DNA of 29,263 bases from CAYYVK01 sp964475145. GTDB lineage: Archaea > Aenigmatarchaeota > Aenigmatarchaeia > CG10238-14 > SCSR01. A model generated the notes under the pieces. The model made no database searches and was not told the origin of the DNA. It saw only the letters and a program-made list of their open reading frames with translations. Every line of letters begins with the position of its first letter. Positions within the stretch are counted from its first letter, which is position 1. Positions 7,885-13,218 of the stretch are shown here, piece by piece. The stretch covers positions 1 to 29,263 of the forward strand of contig CAYYVK010000006.1 of assembly GCA_964475145.1 (NCBI GenBank), read 5' to 3'. A program made the position numbers and the translations under genes.

Positions 7885-8620
7885 AAATTCTTTTAAACCT
7901 TAAAGCATCTTCATGCATAAAAACATTGTTGAACAGAACAAAAGCTTTCTCCACTTTTAGCTCTTCCACAACTCTTTTAAGCTGTTGAAGATCCTTATCG
8001 GTAAACTTATACTTGTAGTTTATTCTTCCTTTCTCGTAGTTTCCGTGCAACCTGAAATAAGCAATCTTTCTAGAAGAAAAATAAACTGGTTCAGAAGCAA
8101 AAGGATCTACGCATGAAATCAAGTCAAGCCTTTTACACAATTTTTTAAATCCTTCCTTGCTCCAACCTCTTAGCTCTAAGGCTATGGAAATTCCATCTCT
8201 TTCTATTTTTGAGAAAAATTTCTCTGCATTTTTAACGTTTTCTTCACTTTCCTTAAAGCTTGCTGGAAGCTGGACTAGGCACACAGGAGAGTTTAAAGTT
8301 TTGCAAACTTCTAAAGTTTGAGCCCAAAAGTTAAAAACTTCTTTTGTAGGCTTGAGAAAACCAACTTTATCCTTTAATTTTTCTATTTCATCCATCTTCA
8401 ACCCAGACCTTCTCCAAGTTGGGCTTGTGGTCGGGTGAGAAATTCCTTGAAAAGCTTTGAGTAGAAATTCGAAATCTTTTGGAGCGCTTTCCCTCCATTT
8501 TCTTGCAGTGTCTAATTTAGGTAGCTTGTAGAAAGTAGACTGGAGTTCAACTACAGAAAATTCCCTAAAGTACTTTTTCATCCCTACAGGAAGGCCACAA
8601 CAACCAACATGAACTTCCAT
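7874..8620 (-). CDS. DUF72 (YecE-like) protein
   Basis: A 248-residue TIM-barrel protein of the DUF72 family (bacterial YecE relatives). Family landmarks are the N-terminal VHVGCCGLP, the substrate-pocket-like VELQSTFYKLP, the FLLKAFQGISH stretch, ALELRGWS (usually ELRHxSW), YFRLHGNYEKG (usually RxHG) and AFVLFNNVFMHEDA (the FNNxxxxxA motif near the C-terminus). Length is normal. The biochemical role of DUF72 is not firmly established, so no reaction is proposed. The gene is divergent from the winged-helix ORF at 8704, with 83 A/T-rich nt between them, and overlaps the tail of the degraded ORF. Confidence 0.9.
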   Translation of the reverse strand: MEVHVGCCGLPVGMKKYFREFSVVELQSTFYKLPKLDTARKWRESAPKDFEFLLKAFQGISHPTTSPTWRRSGLKMDEIEKLKDKVGFLKPTKEVFNFWAQTLEVCKTLNSPVCLVQLPASFKESEENVKNAEKFFSKIERDGISIALELRGWSKEGFKKLCKRLDLISCVDPFASEPVYFSSRKIAYFRLHGNYEKGRINYKYKFTDKDLQQLKRVVEELKVEKAFVLFNNVFMHEDALRFKRIFKT

Positions 8621-8703
8621 AATTTAAATGATTAAAGAATAAAATTAATGAAGTTTTTACAATCTTACATAAGAGACTTAAAGTTTTAGGCTGATACCTA
8701 ATT

Positions 8704-8976
8704 ATGGAAAAGGATCTTCCCAAATCTCAGTATATAAAATTGCTTATCCGTATGATGGACGGTGATAAGAAATATTTTCCTTTTCAGCTGAGAGAACTAA
8801 CTAAGATGGACCATACAAGGCTTTACTCCGCAAGGAGAGTAGCACAAGATTATGGTTTAATTCGGCAAGAACATTTATCAGGAAGGCTTTATCTTTACAC
8901 ATTAACAGAAAAAGGAAAGAAATATCGTGAGAAGCTAATCCTCGATGGCTTGCTAGCAGATATGGTCGAAACTTAA
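8704..8976 (+). CDS. Winged-helix transcriptional regulator-like protein
   Basis: A 90-residue protein with one winged-helix domain: MDGDKKYFPFQLREL, a recognition helix TRLYSARRVAQDYGLI, and the wing GRLYLYTLTEKGKKYREKL typical of MarR/PadR/ArsR-like archaeal regulators. Leaderless start: a TATA-like ttaaagtttta is at 8678-8688. The stop codon TAA (8974-8976) is followed in the same frame by 58 more open codons (8977-9150) that read like protein and lead into an HTH ORF. The gene may thus be the N-terminal part of a longer regulator now ended by a nonsense codon. DNA-binding is inferred from fold. Confidence 0.7.
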   Translation: MEKDLPKSQYIKLLIRMMDGDKKYFPFQLRELTKMDHTRLYSARRVAQDYGLIRQEHLSGRLYLYTLTEKGKKYREKLILDGLLADMVET

Positions 8977-9153
8977 AAGTTTTTTGAAAATATTGAAAAA
9001 GAGTTAAAGGTAGTTGAAAGACGTGTAGGTAGGAGACCGCCTACAAAAAAGAGAGAAAAATTAATGGAATTTAGGAAAATTCGTAAAAGGTCTTACTATA
9101 GACTGCCTATAGAAAAGAGAGAAATTGATGAAATTACTGGAAAAGGGTGTTAG
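8977..9153 (+). pseudogene. In-frame extension linking two regulator ORFs
   Basis: Reading on past the TAA at 8974, the frame stays open to a TAG at 9151. It encodes a charged helix and then VGRRPPTKKREKL and, 64 nt later, YYRLPIEKRE. Both resemble the GR-P-x-x-KRE-K-L lead-in that normally precedes a resolvase-type HTH. The HTH itself follows in the +1 frame from 9125. Two A bases fewer in the second copy (gagaaattg at 9117-9127, compared with gagaaaaatta at 9053-9063) explain the frame change. Most likely remains of one broken gene spanning 8704-9490. Confidence 0.5.
9024..9112 (+). repeat. Two tandem units with inverted repeats
   Basis: Two imperfect copies about 64 nt apart each hold an inverted repeat followed by a gaaaagagagaaa-like purine run. 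Copy 1: TGTAGG (9024-9029) pairs with CCTACA (9040-9045). Copy 2: CTATAG (9096-9101) pairs with CTATAG (9107-9112) across a 5-nt loop. The shared core is AGACxGCCTA. They could be operators for the adjacent HTH protein, or only the trace of a small tandem duplication. Confidence 0.5.
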
Positions 9154-9490
9154 TGTCACCCAAATAAGCAGAATGTTAGGTATTTCACACGCCACCGTAT
9201 ACAGGTATAAAGGATCTGATCCTGCTTTTCAAGAATTTAAAAGCTTGTTAAAAGAAGTAGAAGAGTACCCTTCAAGCCCTCTCAAATTTCCTGAGGATAA
9301 CGTTTACTTTTCTATTTTAAGATGTTTGTGTGAAAGCAACTCTGGAATTAAGTATAAACAGTTAAAAAAGAGAATTGGCAAGGATGTTACAGGAGAGTTA
9401 AGAAAGCTGAAGAGGGAGGAGATAGTCGACTACAAGGATAAGAGATATAGGCTAAAAAATAGAGAATGGTGTAGGTTGTTTATCTATTAA
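9125..9490 (+). CDS. HTH (resolvase/Hin-type) plus winged-helix DNA-binding protein
   Basis: Residues 8-30 form a clear helix-turn-helix of the Hin/resolvase type: VSVTQISRMLGISHATVYRY. A C-terminal winged-helix-like domain follows (residues about 55-115: YFSILRCLCESNSGIKYKQL...LRKLKREEIVDYKDKRYRL). The usual GR-P-x-x-KREKL lead-in to such an HTH lies upstream but in another frame, so the TTG start at 9125 (or the ATG at 9128) probably gives a truncated product. A regulator of the adjacent genes is possible. No recombinase catalytic domain is present. Confidence 0.65.
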   Translation: MMKLLEKGVSVTQISRMLGISHATVYRYKGSDPAFQEFKSLLKEVEEYPSSPLKFPEDNVYFSILRCLCESNSGIKYKQLKKRIGKDVTGELRKLKREEIVDYKDKRYRLKNREWCRLFIY

Positions 9491-9506
9491 ATTAAGCCCT
9501 TCACGA

Positions 9507-10538
9507 CTAAACGAGCTTTGGATATACCCCTTTCTCCATAAACACTCTATCCGTGCGAATAGCGACACCACGCTTAGCTTTAACCATTTCCTCGCTCGTA
9601 AGTTTTGCTATTCCTAAAGCAACTAACTCTTCCTTCAAACTGAAGATTGCTACTGTCTCTCCTCTAACGATACCTTCTTGCACCCTTACCAAACCTTTCG
9701 GATATACTGGTGCACCATTGCATATGCTATAGATAGCTGAATCCTTAACAAAAACTTTCTTAACATGCTGGATAGAATATTCTACCGGCAAAAGGATCTT
9801 CCTTAACGGCTTTTCCTTACCTTCTTTCCAGAACTCGTAAGCATCTTTTACTTCTAGCAAGCTATGTGCTTGCTGTTCTGTAAAGTTGCCGGCTTTAGTC
9901 CTTCTTAGCTCTTTCATGTGTGCCCCAACACCTAAAGCTTTTCCAAGATCACTGCAAAGCTTCCTTATGTAAACCCCTGCTTGACAACCTACCTTAAACA
10001 GTACATCTTGTCCCTCTTTTTCTAGAACATCAAAAAAGTAAACTAAACGCTCTCTTGGTCTTCTAGCAACAGCAGACTTTACCGGTGGTATCTGGACTAT
10101 TTTTCCAACAAACTTTTCTGCAATAACTTTTCTCAATGTTTCAACATTAACATCATGATGCAAATGCATTACACCAACATATTCTTTGTCCAATCCGCTA
10201 AGCACAGGCATCGCTTTTACTGCATTTCCTAAAGCTACTGGTAAAACACCAGTAACAGCTGGGTCAAGAGTGCCTGCATGACCTGCTTTACGTACTTGAA
10301 AAATTTCCTTAGTCCATTTAGTTATTTGATGGCTTGTAGGACCTGCATGCTTGTCTAGGATTATTACTGCAGTGTTTATCAGCTCTTCCACGCTTCTTGC
10401 TTCAGGTGGCTTGCCATAGTTTGGGTTTGTTTCCTCTTCTCCTTTGATTAGCCACATATTTTTGAAATTTGCTTCAGAAGTATTAAGCTTAAGAAACTGC
10501 CTTGCTCCGTTCTTGTGATTCACAGCTTGTTCCCTCAT
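9507..10538 (-). CDS. cbf5: Cbf5 / TruB-type rRNA pseudouridine synthase (H/ACA RNP)
   Basis: Catalytic subunit of the archaeal H/ACA ribonucleoprotein, which converts uridine to pseudouridine in rRNA under guide RNA and can act on tRNA U55. The catalytic aspartate is in GHAGTLDPAVTGVLPVAL (Asp92). Also visible are IILDKHAGPTSH, the thumb-loop region PPVKSAVARRPRERLVY, GVYIRKLCSDLG and GVGAHMKELRRT. The C-terminal PUA domain spans about residues 255-335, ending in VFMEKGVYPKLV. Length (343) is normal. The frame is continuous, so it has no intron of the kind known in crenarchaeal cbf5. An alternative start is Met28 (10457) just before WLIKGEEETNP. Elsewhere in archaea cbf5 often sits near eL14; here it is 10 kb away. 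Confidence 0.96.
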   Translation of the reverse strand: MREQAVNHKNGARQFLKLNTSEANFKNMWLIKGEEETNPNYGKPPEARSVEELINTAVIILDKHAGPTSHQITKWTKEIFQVRKAGHAGTLDPAVTGVLPVALGNAVKAMPVLSGLDKEYVGVMHLHHDVNVETLRKVIAEKFVGKIVQIPPVKSAVARRPRERLVYFFDVLEKEGQDVLFKVGCQAGVYIRKLCSDLGKALGVGAHMKELRRTKAGNFTEQQAHSLLEVKDAYEFWKEGKEKPLRKILLPVEYSIQHVKKVFVKDSAIYSICNGAPVYPKGLVRVQEGIVRGETVAIFSLKEELVALGIAKLTSEEMVKAKRGVAIRTDRVFMEKGVYPKLV

Positions 10539-10562
10539 TGCTCTGCACAGGCTTTAGAGCAA
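10538..10562 (-). promoter_or_regulatory. Hairpin overlapping the cbf5 start
   Basis: TTGCTCT (10538-10544, plus strand) is complementary to AGAGCAA (10556-10562) across an 11-nt loop. The arm nearest cbf5 shares one base with the annotated ATG (10536-10538). If the transcript includes it, the stem could limit start access or bind protein. It might also be chance. An A/T stretch just upstream (about 10566-10577) could be the TATA box. Confidence 0.3.
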
Positions 10563-10618
10563 GGCAATAATAAATTGGTTCTGCTCAGATATAAACGTTT
10601 GCCCGATACATGAAAAGG

Positions 10619-10626
10619 ATAAATAG
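10619..10626 (+). promoter_or_regulatory. TATA-like box before the ORF at 10648
   Basis: ataaatag is centred 25-26 nt before the ATG at 10648, with no Shine-Dalgarno motif in the space: the pattern of a leaderless archaeal gene. Confidence 0.5.
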
Positions 10627-10647
10627 ATTATAACAAATTATTCAATA

Positions 10648-11022
10648 ATGGGAAAAGAAAAATTGTGGAAGTGTAAAGACAAAAAAGAATTTACCAATCT
10701 TATTAAGAGATACTTAACTACTGTCTTTCAGGACACCTTTGATAGAAAAATTGGAATCACTCATAATGCCCTTTACGAAGGTATTCTTCTTTTTACTTCG
10801 GAATTTTTGAATGGGATAAGAAGCGAAAAGAGCTACAAAAAGGTTGTAAAGTGGGCCATAAAAAGGTATAGAGAAGGGTGTGATGAGCTGGAAAAAAGGC
10901 TTGAAACTAGAATAAAAGAAATGGTAGAAGATATTGTAGAAGCTTATCCGCTAATCAAAGAACTTCCTGGAGACTACGATTTTATAGAAAAATCGAAGAA
11001 AAAAGAAGGTTATGTAGTTTGA
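10648..11022 (+). CDS. Unrecognised small helical protein, paralogue of 12681-13070
   Basis: I do not recognise this 124-residue protein. It is mostly predicted helix, charged and without signal or membrane segments. It clearly resembles the product of 12681-13070: KLWKCKDKKEFTNLIKRYL matches KLIKCKNKKECMEVIKEHL, LLFTSEFLNGIRSEKSYKKVV matches ILVYTSELLEGKRDPASYKRAV, and KELPGDYDF matches KDLPGECDY; both end in a short charged tail. So the two are diverged duplicates. It converges on the 351-residue gene (13-nt overlap of the ends). Confidence 0.75.
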   Translation: MGKEKLWKCKDKKEFTNLIKRYLTTVFQDTFDRKIGITHNALYEGILLFTSEFLNGIRSEKSYKKVVKWAIKRYREGCDELEKRLETRIKEMVEDIVEAYPLIKELPGDYDFIEKSKKKEGYVV

Positions 11023-12065
11023 TTTAACAATTCAGACAGCTTTTCGTTAAACTTGGTGTAAAATTCTTTTGTTGCTGCATTTCCAGTTAGTTTGATAAAC
11101 TGATAAAAAAGAAAGTCTAGTTTTCTTCTCTTTTCCTCATCTTTTATTTGCCTTAACAAGCTCTCGTACTTTGTCTTAGCAACAACACCAAAAAAGTTTG
11201 TAGGTTCTGGTTTGTACTCAGTTATAACTTTTTGAATTTCTTCTTTATCGATCGTTCCATAATCTGTCGAAAAAACTTCAGAAGGTTTATGCCCCTCTTT
11301 TTTAACTTTTCTCTTAGCTCGCCTCTTTACCTGTGGGGTTTCTTCAGCGCTTGGAACTTCCACTTTTTCTATCGGTTTTTCCACTTCTACCGTTGGAACT
11401 TCTGCCTTCTTTTCTTTTGGTTCAGGAAGTGTTAGAACTGGTTTAAGCTTTGGAAATACATCCGAATAATGAGAAAACACAAACTCATTAAGCCTTTCTC
11501 CTACTATTCTTTTGGTCCAACACTGGGTGTGAAGGTGCTTAATATCTTCAACTAGCTCGTCTATAACCTTTTCTTCTTTTGTATTTTCGTCCCAATAATA
11601 GTAGAAAGTATAACTCCCACCTACATACACACTTATCATGCGTGCAGTCTTGTGATCTATTCCTTTATATCTTCTCTCAAAAATCGGTTTTAATCTCCTA
11701 CTTACCAAAACATTATCCTCGAAAGTTTTTGGAATCATGTATGGTGAAATAGAATTCGGTAAGGACACAAAAAATGGAACTCTCATCCTAGTAAACTCAA
11801 CTTCCTCAAAAAGATTTTCCAGAATCTGCTTCAAGCATCGTAAGGAAATGTTTCTTTCGTTGTCAAAGTTTGCTATCGGAATTCTTTTCCAACGTCCTTC
11901 TTCCTTGTACTTGAGATACTTCTTCATAACGACCTTGGCTTCTTTTCCCACTTCAAGCTTTGGGAAGTACTTCATCAGCCTTCTTAAAATTTCCTTTTCC
12001 AAAATCTCCTTCTCCACAATAAATTGAGTATCCGAAATAAATTTAAAGTTTTTTACCAGAAGCAA
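11010..12065 (-). CDS. Unrecognised 351-residue protein with Pro/Glu-rich linker
   Basis: No known family is evident. Residues 1-205 look globular (KYFPKLEVGKEAKVV, ISVYVGGSYTFYYYWDE). Residues about 212-255 form a low-complexity linker with repeated VEVEKPIEKVEVP-like Pro/Glu units and a basic patch KRRAKRKVKK. Residues about 265-351 form a second, helix-rich domain (KYESLLRQIKDEEKRRKLDFL). No signal peptide, membrane segment or catalytic motif is seen. The basic patch might contact nucleic acid, which is inference. It lies between the two paralogous small genes, divergent from the membrane protein at 12148 and converging on the gene at 10648. Confidence 0.75.
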   Translation of the reverse strand: MLLVKNFKFISDTQFIVEKEILEKEILRRLMKYFPKLEVGKEAKVVMKKYLKYKEEGRWKRIPIANFDNERNISLRCLKQILENLFEEVEFTRMRVPFFVSLPNSISPYMIPKTFEDNVLVSRRLKPIFERRYKGIDHKTARMISVYVGGSYTFYYYWDENTKEEKVIDELVEDIKHLHTQCWTKRIVGERLNEFVFSHYSDVFPKLKPVLTLPEPKEKKAEVPTVEVEKPIEKVEVPSAEETPQVKRRAKRKVKKEGHKPSEVFSTDYGTIDKEEIQKVITEYKPEPTNFFGVVAKTKYESLLRQIKDEEKRRKLDFLFYQFIKLTGNAATKEFYTKFNEKLSELLNQTT

Positions 12066-12118
12066 TATAGTCGAATAATTCTAGAGATTTAATTTCAATT
12101 TCAAAACGAATTTTAAGG

Positions 12119-12125
12119 TATAAAT
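12119..12125 (+). promoter_or_regulatory. TATA box of the 12148-13070 gene pair
   Basis: tataaat is centred 26 nt before the ATG at 12148, preceded by a purine pair (AAGG) as in a BRE. This is the clearest leaderless promoter pattern in the window. Confidence 0.6.
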
Positions 12126-12147
12126 TTTTGGAAGAAAAAATTAAAGT

Positions 12148-12684
12148 ATGAAAGTTTGGTTAAGAATTTTAATTAGTCTTTTCTTAATTTTTGTTCCTTT
12201 GGTCGTTTTTCAACTTTTAAAAGGCTTACCACAAACAACTGGACAACTTGTATTAGTTGGAGGTAGCGTAGCATTTGTTGTTGGAGGCTTACTTCTTCTT
12301 TCTACTCTTCTGTTGGTGATGCAGCTTTCAAAAGAAAGAGGTAAGCTTGACGTTCACTTCTCAGACAATTTTCTCCCCCTTCTTTTCGATGTTTATAAAA
12401 AGGGTTATGTGAGCGAAGAAGACATTTATAAGATGAAGGAAATAGCAAAAGAACCTGCCAAATATGGCGTCAAACCAGCCAAGTTTATTTATGAAGCTTC
12501 GCCCAAGACGATCAGGTATTGCGTAGAGTATATGACCAAGCCAAACCATATAGCCTGGCTAAGGAAAGAAGTAGAAGCTGGAAAAAGTAGTGTAAGCCTT
12601 CTCAGAACCTTGTTCTCTCACTTACTAGAGCATCAACAAATTAAAGATGAAAGAGATAAATACCTTGCGATGAAGTATTTATGA
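12148..12684 (+). CDS. Unrecognised two-helix membrane protein
   Basis: This 178-residue protein has two N-terminal transmembrane segments (about residues 5-24 and 32-58, separated by LLKGLPQTTG) and a soluble C-terminal domain of about 115 residues, mostly helical (VSEEDIYKMKEIAKEPAKYGV, KTIRYCVEYM). I find no family motif. Both segments together suggest a hairpin anchor with a cytoplasmic C-terminal domain. Its stop (TGA 12682-12684) overlaps the ATG of the next gene (12681), so the two are translationally coupled and likely act together. Confidence 0.75.
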   Translation: MKVWLRILISLFLIFVPLVVFQLLKGLPQTTGQLVLVGGSVAFVVGGLLLLSTLLLVMQLSKERGKLDVHFSDNFLPLLFDVYKKGYVSEEDIYKMKEIAKEPAKYGVKPAKFIYEASPKTIRYCVEYMTKPNHIAWLRKEVEAGKSSVSLLRTLFSHLLEHQQIKDERDKYLAMKYL

Positions 12685-13070
12685 TGATGATAGAGGATAA
12701 GCTGATAAAATGCAAAAATAAGAAAGAATGTATGGAAGTAATTAAAGAACATCTGGCAAGGATGTTTAGTGGATCAAAGGATGTGAAACTAGATAGTCTG
12801 CTCTCAAATTCTATTCTTGTATACACTTCAGAACTCTTAGAAGGGAAAAGAGACCCTGCAAGTTATAAGAGAGCTGTAGATCGTGTGTTAGGAAAGTACG
12901 AAAAATATTCTTCATACCCTAAAGAGCTTCTTTCGAAAGTGGGGAACATTAGTAAAGGTGTTTTGAAGGCTTACTCCACGATAAAAGATCTTCCTGGCGA
13001 GTGTGATTACTGGGATGAGATAATAAGAGGAGTAAAGGATGAGCAAAAGAAAGACCAATATGTATCTTAA
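12681..13070 (+). CDS. Unrecognised small helical protein, paralogue of 10648-11022
   Basis: 129 residues, helical and charged. It is a diverged paralogue of the protein at 10648-11022 over almost its full length (shared K-x-x-KCK-x-KKE, YTSE/FTSE-L-x-G-x-R, and DLPGECDY/ELPGDYDF). It is coupled to the upstream two-helix membrane protein by an ATG/TGA overlap, which suggests association with the membrane protein's soluble domain. Three consecutive ATG codons (12681, 12684, 12687) are candidate starts. Function unknown. Confidence 0.75.
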   Translation: MMMIEDKLIKCKNKKECMEVIKEHLARMFSGSKDVKLDSLLSNSILVYTSELLEGKRDPASYKRAVDRVLGKYEKYSSYPKELLSKVGNISKGVLKAYSTIKDLPGECDYWDEIIRGVKDEQKKDQYVS

Positions 13071-13170
13071 TTTGTTAAAAAATGTTGTACGATCTTTTTT
13101 TCGATTTCCAGCTCTTAAACAATTTTTCTCATTCCGAAATCTTTACAACAAAGAAATTATTAATTAATCT

Positions 13171-13203
13171 ATAAAGAATAAATAAAGAATGAATAAAGAA
13201 CAA
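13171..13203 (+). repeat. Three tandem 11-nt TATA-like repeats upstream of valS
   Basis: Three adjacent copies of ATAAAGAAtra (13171-13181, 13182-13192, 13193-13203) end 15 nt before the valS ATG. Each copy contains a TATA-like ATAAA core and the period is about one helical turn. The last two copies bracket the position (about -26) where the valS TATA box is expected. No tRNA-like or other structured RNA is visible in 13071-13218. Confidence 0.6.
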
Positions 13204-13218
13204 AAAAGGTAGGCGAGA

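Noticed and set aside
9064..9130. The 64-nt spacer between the two ATG-like points of the HTH duplication as a second BHB intron
   Set aside because: 64 nt would restore the frame, but both ends are purine-rich and cannot pair, so no bulge-helix-bulge forms. A tandem duplication with a 2-nt difference explains it better.
13071..13218. A tRNA or other structured RNA gene before valS
   Set aside because: The stretch is A/T-rich with no cloverleaf arms or TPsiC-like sequence; only the three 11-nt repeats stand out.
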